Below, one piece after another: positions 23,101 to 32,285 of a stretch of DNA of 64,000 bases (the stretch's first letter is position 1; each line of letters starts with the position of its first letter). The translations under genes were made by a program, and so were the position numbers. This DNA is from Chlamydomonas sphaeroides (Eukaryota > Chlorophyta > Chlorophyceae > Chlamydomonadales > Chlamydomonadaceae): NCBI GenBank assembly GCA_001662425.1, contig BDDC01000185.1, positions 21,651 to 85,650 of the forward strand. The letters run 5' to 3'. Below the pieces are notes generated by a model. The model was not told the origin of the DNA. It searched no databases and worked only from the letters and a program-made list of their open reading frames with translations.

Positions 23101-24968
23101 CGCGACTAAGCCCTCGCCGCGGGACGGCGCCAGGTGCGTCGGGCCGTCGCTGCGCATGCCGGGATACCATAACGTGATGAGCTGCGTCCTGCATACCTGC
23201 TACTACCGGTAGTAGCCGACGCCCACAGTGGTGCCGTACAGCATGCGCGACATACGCCGCGATAGCTTGGCATGTGTAGCTCGGTGCCGGTAGCTCGGTC
23301 CGCTAGGTCCGCGCCATGGCCGTCGGCATACGACCTCGCCGCGGCGCAGCGCCGTACGCTGACGGCCGTCGCTGCGCATGCCGCTGCTATTTGTTTGCGA
23401 CGGTGACAGGGCACACGGTAAAGGTAGCTGCCGCGTGGCCCTTGCCCGTGCGACCGACACGCCCCCGCCCCTGCCCATGCCCCTCCAAACTGGTCCCATC
23501 TTCCAAACGCCGGTGTGTCCCCTGTCGGCCCGAGCAGGGACAGCAACGGGCGGTCCAGCGGTGGCGGCGGTGGGCCAGCGTCCGCCGCGCCCGGCGCCGG
23601 GAACGGCACCGGAAATGGCACCGGGGGTTGCCCTGGCGGCGCAGCCGACGGTGGCGGTGGTGGCGGGCCTGACGGCGGCGCTGACGGCGGCGGGGGCCTG
23701 GTGCCGTTGGATGAAGCGGAGCGGGTGCTGACGCTACAGGTGTGTGGTGGGCTAAGGTATGGAGGTGGCTGGCGTTGATGACTGCGGTTGTCAACCTACG
23801 GCACATCCCCGACCCCATCTCCATCCCAACCCTCGGCAGGTGGCTCTCAAGGTTGCGGACATCGGCCACCTGGGCGCAGAGCTGGGCGTGCACAAGCGGT
23901 GCGGCGGTTGCTTTGGCGGTTGGCGGCTGGGGTGGCGAGCGGTCGATTCGTTAGTTTTCGGTTGGGTCGGTCGTGCGCCTATTGTGTCGAGCCTCTGTCA
24001 CCTGGGCTACTATGCGGGCATCCGTTACATGCCTAGGCAGGTGGTTAGGCAGGTGGGGTACGGCGTGCAGGCGTTGCCAACACATGCCGTATGCTTCCCG
24101 ATCACGCCAGGTGGCTTGGCGTGCTGGAGGAGGAGTTCTTCCGGCAGGGCGACAAGGAGCGGGCGCTGGGGCTGCCCATCAGCCCGCTGTTCGACCGCAC
24201 CAAGCAGGGCGTCAGCAAGAGCCAGGTGGGCGGCCGGCTGGATACTGCGGGAGAGGCGTGCATGTGCCATTGACCGATAGCTGGCTTGGCGCGCCGCCGG
24301 GCGCCCTTATCTGGTTCCGTACCTTGTCCGCCACCGACCCAGCTCGCTGCGTCCACACCCGCCCGCAGGTCGGCTTTTACGATTTCGTGGCGCTGCCGCT
24401 GATGCGATCTCTGTCGGAGCGCTTCCCTGGCGCTCGGCCGCTGCAGGTGGGTGGGGTCGATACTCTTGTTGGAAGACGTCAGCACGCCGTTGCTAGAGTG
24501 TCACGTTTGGTTGTCATAGATTTGTGTGTCGGAGCGCTTCCGGGGTGCTATGCCGATGCAGGTGGGTTCCACGGCATCCGAGTGTTTCAGCATAAAGGAT
24601 AGTAATGTAGTAACGCGCTACATTAGTCGACATTGTGTGTTTGGTAATCAAGCAGTGGAAAGGTTTTGGAGGCTGCTGTTCATGCGTTTGCAGGTCTGCG
24701 TGTTCTGGCGCGTCGCTAAGACATTAACGCTCAGACATCAGCCATTGCTGACGGCGCGTGTGACTGGCTGGCCCCCCTTCCTCCCCAGGCCTGCTTTGAG
24801 GCCAACTATGAGCACTGGAAGGCCGAGACCGCGGCGGCGGCGACCGCCACCACAGCCTCCGTGGCCACCGTGTCGCCGCCGCCGCCGCCTTCCACGTCAC
24901 TGCCCCTGGCGCTCCCAGCTGGCACCGATGTCGCGCCTGCAGCAGCCAGGGGCGACGCGGCCGTTTGA
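14130..24968 (+). CDS. CHASE-domain cyclic nucleotide phosphodiesterase
   Basis: This is a membrane protein pairing an extracytosolic CHASE sensor with a class I 3',5'-cyclic nucleotide phosphodiesterase. Exons: 14130-14270, 14407-14571, 14949-15020, 15335-15383, 15864-16174, 16511-16582, 16894-17037, 17537-17661, 18223-18274, 18776-18827, 18969-19132, 19222-20781, 20986-21146, 21233-21398, 21544-21642, 21883-21984, 22820-22908, 23538-23739, 23840-23898, 24111-24225, 24369-24446, 24789-24968; 1385 residues. The first helix is at about residues 16-38. The CHASE core includes LAPAGVQRLVYPLQGN and LGVDLLG. The second helix is near 335-357. A conserved linker (about 360-449) precedes a 520-residue Gly/Ala/Ser insert (450-969). 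The catalytic domain starts at 970, with metal ligands in YHNATH (1038-1043), HDLGH (1081-1085) and VADIGH (1247-1252), plus ATDMKQH and LEEEFFRQGD. The usual Asn after HDxxHx4 is Gly here. The N gap falls in an intron. cAMP versus cGMP preference is unknown. Confidence 0.93.
19222..20781 (+). other. giant low-complexity exon of the phosphodiesterase gene
   Basis: A single 1560-base exon (phase 0 at both ends) encodes 520 residues of mostly Gly, Ala, Ser and Pro between the membrane-proximal linker and the catalytic domain. Third codon positions are strongly G/C. It is probably a disordered spacer. Because it is exactly divisible by three, skipping it would preserve the frame. Confidence 0.85.
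21827..21860 (+). repeat. AACC microsatellite in phosphodiesterase intron
   Basis: About eight AACC/CAAC units with one interruption sit a few bases upstream of the exon at 21883. The repeat forms part of the intron end. Confidence 0.9.
22109..22506. other. 18-base G run and 373-base assembly gap
   Basis: Eighteen consecutive G residues (22109-22126) and TGTTTTT lead into N residues from 22134 to 22506. The flanking phosphodiesterase exons (ending 21984 and starting 22820) join directly in the family alignment (QRQALRKQ then VIDMVMATD). No coding exon is therefore expected to be missing in the gap. Confidence 0.95.
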
Positions 24969-27071
24969 AGGGTCGCAAGCAAAACAACGCGCGCCGTAGC
25001 TAGAGACGCATGAGGATGGGCCGTGGTGCGGCACGATGCGGTACGGTACCGTGCGGTACCGCACCGTACGGGCCGGTCCTTCCGTGACGGGCCTGCGCCT
25101 GGCCGCGTCCGAGCACAAACGTAGCGCACTGCACATGACGTCTGTTGTTTATCGTGTGCCACCCCCCGCCTGTGTGTTGTGGCTGCACGTGGGAGCTGTG
25201 CCGCCCGCCCGGGCCGGGCTGTGGCCCATGCGCGACACGCCGGGGCTTGCCGCCTGCCGTACGGTATGTACGGCATACGGCGCACGGCGGCAGTTTGGGG
25301 CACGGCGCAGTGGCGCACGCGCAGGCTTGTTTTGGCCTTGAGCTGTATCCGCTACTGCTCGCACGCGCTGGGCTCCCCCTGGGCTGCCTGTGCGGCGCGT
25401 GCCGTGCGGGCAGACGGAGCGCGCGGCGCGGCCGGCCGAGGTCGGGGGCTGGGGAGCCGCGGGGCTGGATACCGTTTCACATGTCGAAGAGCTTGGGGCC
25501 AGCATTGGGGTGGCTTGGATTGGGCATAGCTGGGAGCGCCCGCATGCTAGCATCATTGCGAGGCGGTTGGGCGGTGAGCGCTGTGCCCTGCTGTCTATTC
25601 ATCCAACGGCCGGCACTGACCGTTACTGCCGCGGCGGGCTGCGTGTCCGGGGCAGTCACGCCTGCTCTCTGTTCCGCATTGCTAATTATGCCAGGCCCGG
25701 TGGCCTGCGCGATCTCGCGCCAAGCGGCAGCGCGCGCCGCGCACCGGTGCGCTGTTAAGTATTGGGTTTGGGGTGAGCCGGCGTGCAACCCCCCACGCGC
25801 CGCCAGACTTGATTGTGTGGGATTAGTGAAGCTACAGGCGCTGTACGATTGGGTTTGGACTGATTAGGCGGGTGGGATCGCTGTGACTGCTGTCCCTGTT
25901 TTAGGGGCATTGTGTCCCGCGAACGACTGGGCCAAGCGCCTGCAATCGTAGGTACCGGTACTCATGGGCCGCAGTAATCACTGGGAGGCGGCTGGCGCCG
26001 CGGCCGCCGCCCCGGCCGGATGGCTGTGGGTGATCAACGTGTAGTGACATTGCGATGTGTTTGGAGCCGGCGTCTGCACTCGTGTCGCGAGCCGGGCGAG
26101 GCAGGCCGCGGCGTTTAGGCCTTGCTGTTTGCGTCGGCGCGCGGGTTGGTGTGGGTGGCAAGTGGGTGCGCCTCAAGGGTGCGTTAACGGCACGGAGGGT
26201 TGGTCGTGGTTACGCTGCCAGGCGAACGGACTGTGTCGGATGCCTTGTCCCTGCGTAAGTCGGTGGTGGATTGCTTGTACTCATTGCGCAGCTAGCTCGG
26301 CAGCGAGCAAGCAAGCGAACTCCGCAGCGGCCGGGTCTCGTGGCTATGCGCGGCGGCCGTCGGACGGTGGGCCGCCGCGGTGTGAGCTGAATACGGTATG
26401 CTGAGATCTTGCACGGCGCACGGCGTCTTGTAAAGTCACGGCAACGCAACCCCCGTAAACGTGCCCAGGGCGTGCGCGCTTCGCGAGGCGGGGAGTTGGC
26501 CGGGGGACCGCACGTGCATGAAACACGCGTCAGACGTGGGCGGGTCTCGAGTACATAGAAACAACAGCAGGCCTACGTATAACATTGGAATCCTTGCATG
26601 TCTCATTTGCACTGCGTAACACGACGCAGTCTGGTGTCACTTTGTCATCGACACAAGCCGTGTGCGACCTGCACGCTTAGTGATTGACGCTGCTTTGACA
26701 AAGTTGGAGCGCTCGCTGCGTAGTGCACGCAGGACGCACTCGTCGCGCTGAAGCGCTGGTCGTTCTATCCAGTGCCATAGTGCCGCTTGCACGATACATG
26801 GCGCGTAGTAATCATCTGGAGACGCAACCTCAAACGCGTTGACGAGCGTGCAGTTGCTTTCGGCGCCTTTCGACAGCCGCACGCTCGCAGGCAAGTGACG
26901 GCAGCACAAGCTATGATAGCATCTAGTACGCCACATGCAGTGGGCTGCAGATGTGCTCCGTGCATACGCACACGAACACACGACATACTTCCCGACCTAC
27001 AACCTCAACGCGCCTTCCAAAGCAGAGCCTCGCAGGGCCCATTTGGGAGGGTCAACGCTGCGCCAGCAGCT
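24969..27071. other. intergenic region
   Basis: The 3' flank of the phosphodiesterase gene and upstream region of the small membrane-protein gene. A cluster of short palindromes lies at 25043-25071. A TGTAA at 26429-26433 is the first clear poly(A)-like motif, which would imply a long 3' UTR. No exon chain with recognisable content was found. Confidence 0.5.
25043..25071. repeat. overlapping GTAC-centred palindromes
   Basis: Three perfect palindromes overlap: ACGGTACCGT (25043-25052), GTGCGGTACCGCAC (25051-25064) and CCGTACGG (25064-25071). Similar GTACGG-containing words recur near 25260-25285 and 29090-29112. Confidence 0.85.
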
Positions 27072-27797
27072 ATGAACCCGGCGGGTTTCCTCCCAGTCAA
27101 ACCGCTGCCGCGCTTCGTTGTGGCGATGGGCCAGGCCGTTGCCGATGCCGTGAACCTGTGCACCGGTGAGCCCGCCGAACGAACGGCAGCCCGTGCCAGC
27201 GACCGGCTGCATATGCGCGTTGCATATCTGCTGGATGTGGCAAAGCCCCTATGTCTGCACGTCCGAGCAAATGTACGCCCGTGAGTCCTGCCAGCCTATC
27301 CTCTTAGTGAGCTAACAGCGATCGGCGTCGGCCCAATTGGCCCGACGTGCCCGGCCTACAGCTCACACGTACGGTCACCTGGCAGCCACACAGTGTAGCG
27401 ACCCGGACTGTAGTGCCTTGGGCCAGCAGTGCCCTTGACCCCCATGCCTCAGCGCCCTCGGCGAGCCCTCCTGCCTCGCGACCCGGTCCGTGCCGCGCCC
27501 GAGCCTGCGCCACCGCCCTGTGTTACAGAAACAGATGTCAAACATGTATGATTGGCCGTATACTCGTCGTGAGGTTATATTCACTCCCGCAACCTTGCGG
27601 TGAGGCGCAATAATCACACCCATCTAGTTGTTTCTATGTGTCTACTACCCCGCGCAGGCATGCAGGTGCCGTACCAGGAGGGGCTGATGCTCATCGTCAG
27701 CACCATTGTGATGCTCGTGTTCTTCGTGCTCTGGTACATAATCCACGTTGGAAACGTGGAAGACAAGCAAGGCAAGACGATCGCTAACTACCGGTAG
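27072..27797 (+). CDS. small single-pass membrane protein, 77 aa
   Basis: I do not recognise this protein. Two exons, 27072-27165 and 27658-27797, join in phase 1 and encode 77 residues. The donor is G|GTGAGC and the acceptor CGCGCAG|GC. The first exon carries a short amphipathic-looking N-terminus (MNPAGFLPVKPLPRFVVAMG, then QAVADAVNLCTG). The second exon carries one hydrophobic segment (LMLIVSTIVMLVFFVLWYII) and a short polar C-terminus ending KTIANYR. There is no cleavable signal peptide. It would fit a small subunit or assembly factor of an ER, mitochondrial or thylakoid complex, but nothing in the sequence decides which. An ATG at 27660 could give a 45-residue version from exon 2 alone. 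Confidence 0.68.
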
Positions 27798-28185
27798 CTA
27801 CCCAACAAGCTACCAGTAACACCGTTTCCATGGTTGCGCTAGTCTCTTTAGTCTCACACAGGTGGGGTGGACACGATGCCCTGGCCCTGGCCCTGGCCCT
27901 GGCCCTGGCCCTGGCCCTGGCCCTGGCCCTGGCCCTGGCCCTGGCCCTGGACCTGGCCCTGGCCCTGGCCCTGGCCCTGGCCCTGGCCCTGGCCCTGGCC
28001 CTGGCCCTGGCCCTGGCCCTGGCCCTGCGCGCACACGTCAGGACCCCGTGCCCACACATGAGGGACCCCCTGCCCGTGGCATCCCACGCTGCGAGCTGGG
28101 GCCGAACGCCTGGACGCTGTACCGGCTTCCGCCCAGTCACCCTTGCGCCCGCCCTGCATCCCTACGCACAGCGCACTTGGCTGCC
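27798..28185. other. gap between small genes, mostly hexamer repeat
   Basis: Begins with the 3' UTR of the 77-residue membrane protein gene. A CTGGCC hexamer array fills 27879-28026. The last 160 bases are ordinary GC-rich sequence leading to the candidate ATG at 28186. No gene seen. Confidence 0.6.
27879..28026 (+). repeat. CTGGCC hexanucleotide array
   Basis: About 24 head-to-tail copies of CTGGCC over 148 bases, with one interruption (CTGGAC near 27950). It is stop-free in all six frames, which explains the long open frames across it; it is not coding. Confidence 0.97.
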
Positions 28186-28974
28186 ATGGAGGCGCAACAG
28201 CGGCACCGGGCCTCGGCTCGGCGCTCTGTGGAGGTCGGGCGGGCGATGCAGGTGTGACTCTTGTTGTGTTGGCGCCTGTCAGATTCCCAAATCATATCTC
28301 GTTCATATGTCGTGCGGGTTGAGTAATGGTGGAGGTGGAGCGGGCAAAGCAGGTCCGGTGCGGAGGCGCCCCTGCCCCGCCCGAGCCGCGCGCCGGCCTA
28401 CCCAACAGGCCGCTACAGCTTGCCCGTTGCGTGCGGTGCCCAGATGGGTCCATGCGTGCGGTGCCCAGATGGATCCATGCATTTGGTGCCAAGATGGATC
28501 CATGCATTTGGTGCCAAGATGGATCCATGCGTGCGGTGCCCAGATGGATCCATGCGGTGGGCTCTCAAACCTCGCACTTGCTCGCAGTGACGTGCGCACT
28601 CATGTGCTCGCGCGCTGTGGGCGTGCTGCACGAGGACCTCAAGGCGCAACGACGCGTTGCGAGGGGCGCAGGACGTAACGGCAGCCCATTGTCCCGCCGC
28701 GCAGGGGAGGTCCCAGCACCGTAGCTCAACGAGCGGCGGCGGAGGGCCGGCGGGCGCCGGCCACAGCCACGGCCAGGGCCACGGAGGGGAGGCGCTCCGC
28801 TTCCGGCCCGGCCGCAATCCAGGGCACCTACCCGTAGGAGACTACACAGCCACGCCCGGCCGGGCGCCGCCCTCCCAAGGTGGTGGCGGCGGTAGCACCG
28901 TTTTCGTGTCGTACAGCGCGGCGCACGGGCCGCAGTACGGCAGCACGGCGTACGGCGAAGCGGACGATCGGTGA
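28186..28974 (+). CDS. possible two-exon hypothetical protein, 111 aa
   Basis: Tentative model: exon 28186-28251 (starting MEAQQRHRASARRS, donor CAG|GTGTGA) joined in phase 0 to 28705-28974 after a CCGCGCAG acceptor. The second exon has G/C-rich third positions and protein-like content, with a His/Gly stretch (HSHGQGHGGEALRF) and a Tyr-bearing end (STVFVSYSAAHGPQYG) before TGA. It has no recognisable domain. The 25-bp tandem repeat at 28431-28555 would lie inside the intron. The donor is not a strong one and the first exon could differ. Confidence 0.33.
28431..28555 (+). repeat. 25-bp minisatellite, five copies
   Basis: Five head-to-tail 25-bp units start at 28431, 28456, 28481, 28506 and 28531. 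Units 1, 2 and 5 begin GTGCGGTGCCCAGATGG; units 3 and 4 begin ATTTGGTGCCAAGATGG. Units 2-5 contain the palindrome ATGGATCCAT. The A-B-B-A pattern of variants suggests unequal exchange. Confidence 0.95.
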
Positions 28975-31157
28975 CCCTCCGCTCGGAGCGTCGGAGGAGC
29001 GCCGCAGGGTTTGGCCTCCGCCGCGACCAAGGGTGTTGTTTTGGCGGCGCCGCCGCTGCCGCTGCACCTTGACAACCGCCGACTGCCAGCGGTACGGCCG
29101 TATGTACGACATACGATGGAGCGGCGCCGGGGTATGCTTCAGTGCGCACGGTGGACGTCAGCACGGCGGTGGGGCCGCCGCCGCGATCCGGGCAGCGCTG
29201 GCTGGGTGGCGCGGGGCCGCCGGGCCCCCGGCTGCTGCTGCAGCTGCTGAGAGGCAGCGGCACGGCAGCAGTCCCTACGTACGGCCGCAGTGGCGCGGTA
29301 GCTGCTACATGCGGGGGCAAGCTGCGCAGTGGCCAGGCACGTCAAGGCAGCGCCGGCGGCTCGGCCGCGCAGGAAGCCGCATGACATGAAGGCCGCCAGC
29401 CGGGTGTGAGCATTGCGCATGGAGGCATCGCATCGCACGTACCCCTACCTTGGACTCAGACCGCCGCGCTGCGTACTTCACTGTTTCTCTAGGGCTGTTT
29501 ATCTGACTGCCCCACCGTACGTTGCCCCTGCGCCTGACAGCGTGGCGCTCAAGCAGCAGGCCAGACGATACGGCCTGTGCGCTGCGATGCGCCCCGCGTG
29601 TGCTGGTATGCGTGCATTTTGGTTTGCGCGCCCCGAGCGAGTGCGGTCCCCCCGCCGCCGATGGATCGATGGGCCGCGTTGGATGTTGCTCAAAAAGGTC
29701 AAAGGAGCCAGACTCAGAAGTCCGGAGGTGCCCGCACAGCCATTCGGCCAAAGGCGTCAGTTGTCATCTGAAACTCACAATTTTATATGGACCCCGAAAT
29801 AAACGGCAGTTTAGGAACAGGGAAATTACAGATGAGCAAGGGGCCGCAGCAGCGGGAGGCAGAGCTCCCTTAGCCCCTAAACGCACGACCACCAGCGGCA
29901 CGCCCCAGGTGTCGACGAGCCCCAGCCCCACGCACGCCGCCCCCACAAGGAGACGCGCTCACGAGCCAGCCGCCCAGCGCGCATAGGCTGACCTCCGTTC
30001 CAGCCGTCACAGCAAGTCACTAGGATGACTCAGAACAAAGAGGGGCCGGACTCGGAAGCCGGACTTTGGAGCAGATAGCGAGACCCTGCTGGGCCGAAAG
30101 CAGCACCCTACGACCAGCACGACGACCGCACGCACCAGAGGCACACGTGCACCGAACCGGACGAGACGCGAGAAAGGGACGAAGCCCCGATTAAGGGGGT
30201 GAGGCCCCGAAGCGTGCAAGCACGCGGAAACCCGGCGTCTGCAGCAGCCGCGACCAATAGTAACAGCCTAGCTGCACGGAAGCTGACTATCGATTATAAG
30301 AAGCAAAGTCAGAAGCAGTCCACATCGCGAAGGACGGGACGCGAAGACGCGCCAATCGGCGCATCGCAGTTTACATTTAGGCAACTACTGCTGGGCAACG
30401 ACATCAGATGGAGCGTCGCCGACCAGCGCCGACCGCCTTGTTCCTCCCTCCAATACAGATTGAGATTCCTGGTATTGCAGCTGGCAGCATGGCGGCGGTA
30501 GCCCGTCATGCATGGCAGATGGAGCGACGACGGCCGCTCTCTACCTACAACGCAAGTGTCGCACATAGACACTTTCGTATGCATGTCTGTGGCAGTCGGT
30601 GGTCGCGGGCTCGAGATTGGTGTGCCTGTCCGACTCCGCGCTGGCCCTGAAATCCCGCCCCCCGCCGGCCACTGCTATCTAGGCACCGCCTCTACTCTTA
30701 AATTCTTGCAGCTTGCTGTTGTTGCTCCTTATTGTTTGCAGGTCTCGTTTACAAACTTGCCTGCTGTCACAGCGCGCATCAGCCGAACGCATCGATCGCG
30801 AGAGCTCGACTTCTCGGCAACACGATTGTTGCACGTAGCGGCCGCGTCGATTGACCTTGCTTGCAGCCTTTACTGCGATTTCTGGGCGCGACTCTTCGTG
30901 TGCCCGTCGTCGTCGCTACATCGACTGCGCTGTCTGCGAGCTGACAACCGCTCAACAACAGCAGGCAGCTGATAGGCAAGCCGGTTTGGGTTGGCGTTCA
31001 TCACATACAAGGCATAGTGAACCAGCAGGCCGAGCGAAATGTTAAACCCTATTCCCTTGCACACGCAGGACACACGTGACGTGTGGAACTCTGCAACCGC
31101 CACAAGGTCTGGCGGCCTCTCGTCTTGGGCGTGACCGGCTGCTGCCGCCGTGGATGG
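28975..31157. other. intergenic region
   Basis: No supported gene. Sequence up to about 29390 is still GC-rich and could be 3' UTR of the 28186-28974 candidate. From about 29400 the composition is more even and the strands show no codon bias. A near-palindrome CGTATGTACGACATACG lies at 29099-29115, and a G-box-like palindrome at 31072-31084. Confidence 0.5.
31072..31084. promoter_or_regulatory. G-box-like palindrome ACACGTGACGTGT
   Basis: A perfect inverted repeat (ACACGT, one base, ACGTGT) containing CACGTG and TGACGT cores, which bZIP and bHLH factors typically bind. It lies about 75 bases upstream of the first in-frame ATG of the 31158-32285 gene. Function is inferred from position and motif only. 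Confidence 0.35.
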
Positions 31158-32285
31158 ATGGCGCGCCGCTGGCTTGACAGCGATCACGATCGCTCCTTCT
31201 CGTCTATTGGGCTCTTCACGCAGCTTTTAACGCTTGGCGACCACCATGTACACCATGGCCCCAGCCCTGTGCTACCGGAACTGTCCCCCAAATCAATCGT
31301 CTCGGCGGGCCCCTCGGCAGCAGCAGCCCAGTGTGCAGCGACCTGCTGCTCCAGCCCGTCCCATCGGCAGCAGCAGCACCAGCGATGGCCCGCCGCGTCA
31401 CGCGACGAGCTCATCGGTCTTGCTGGCGGCCGCGCTCCATTCGGTCGCGCCGTGCCCGTGGATGTCGGCGCCCTGTTCGACGCGCCGTGCGCGTCGCACA
31501 CTCCCGCTCATCGCGACCGGCACCTCGCGATGTCATCGGCGCCCCCCTTTGCCGCCTACCCCGACGCCGCCTTCGCCGGCGCTCGTGACCTGCTCCTGAC
31601 AGCCGAGGGCCTGTCGCGGTGGGAGACGCCGGAGCTCCAGGCACCTCGCACGCCGCCGCCACAGCCCGCGTCCGACGACACGTGCTCCCCCAGCCACCCG
31701 CCACCGGAACACCGCGCCAGCAGCATCCTGCTCTTGGAGCTTGAGGATGCCACTGCAGCTGCAGATTTCGATGCCGATCCAGATCCGGATTTCAAAGTCG
31801 CTCTGGATCGGCAGCACCTGGACCTGTCACACGCGTGGCAGCCGGCGGAGCCCGCGGCATGGCTGCCGCCGGCCGGCTCACCCTGGGCCTACGCCACCTT
31901 GGGAGGCTGGACGGAGCCGGGCACTGCCAGCAGCAGCGCCGCCAGTGGCTGCCGCGCGCCGCTCAGCGCCGGCGGCACCAGCGCGGACGTGAGCGGCCGA
32001 GGCAGCAGCCCCGCCAGCAGCGTCCGAACGGACGCGGCCGCGAGCCTGCGAAGCTGCTATGCCGCGACGGCCCCAACTGCGCCGTCATCACAGCACTGCC
32101 ATCCTCACCTGGAGCAGCCGACGCGCGAGAGCAGCGGCCGGCGGAGCTCCGGGCTGCGGTCGGCCCGGGCGTGGCTGCGCGGCCTGCTCAACGGCCGTGG
32201 CGGCTTTGGCGGCCAGACGGCCGCCGCCCGCGGTTCGACGCCGGCCGCGACGGAGCACAGCAGGCTGCAGGGAGTTGCGGAATGA
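31158..32285 (+). CDS. single-exon hypothetical protein, 375 aa
   Basis: An intronless open frame that I do not recognise. It is supported by codon use: third positions are strongly C/G from about 31250 to the stop, as in the firm genes here, and the frame is uninterrupted. From the ATG at 31158 it encodes 375 residues. A shorter start at 31530 (MSSAPPFAAYPDAAFAG) gives 251 residues. Visible features are a Pro-rich stretch (PRTPPPQPASDD), an acidic patch (DFDADPDPDFKVALD), Ser/Ala-rich linkers and a basic C-terminal part (SGRRSSGLRSARAWLRGLL). No membrane segment or catalytic motif is seen. A TGTAA at 32695-32699 could be its poly(A) signal. It is probably largely disordered; no function is proposed. 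Confidence 0.55.
   Translation: MARRWLDSDHDRSFSSIGLFTQLLTLGDHHVHHGPSPVLPELSPKSIVSAGPSAAAAQCAATCCSSPSHRQQQHQRWPAASRDELIGLAGGRAPFGRAVPVDVGALFDAPCASHTPAHRDRHLAMSSAPPFAAYPDAAFAGARDLLLTAEGLSRWETPELQAPRTPPPQPASDDTCSPSHPPPEHRASSILLLELEDATAAADFDADPDPDFKVALDRQHLDLSHAWQPAEPAAWLPPAGSPWAYATLGGWTEPGTASSSAASGCRAPLSAGGTSADVSGRGSSPASSVRTDAAASLRSCYAATAPTAPSSQHCHPHLEQPTRESSGRRSSGLRSARAWLRGLLNGRGGFGGQTAAARGSTPAATEHSRLQGVAE

Noticed and set aside
28431..28555. CRISPR-like array
   Set aside because: Units are directly adjacent without spacers, in a eukaryotic context; it is a minisatellite.
27830..28678. 282-codon frame through the hexamer array
   Set aside because: The CTGGCC array is stop-free in all frames, so the open frame is an artefact of the repeat.
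31083..31157. extension of the single-exon gene to 31083
   Set aside because: The frame there begins with GTG; the first in-frame ATG is at 31158.
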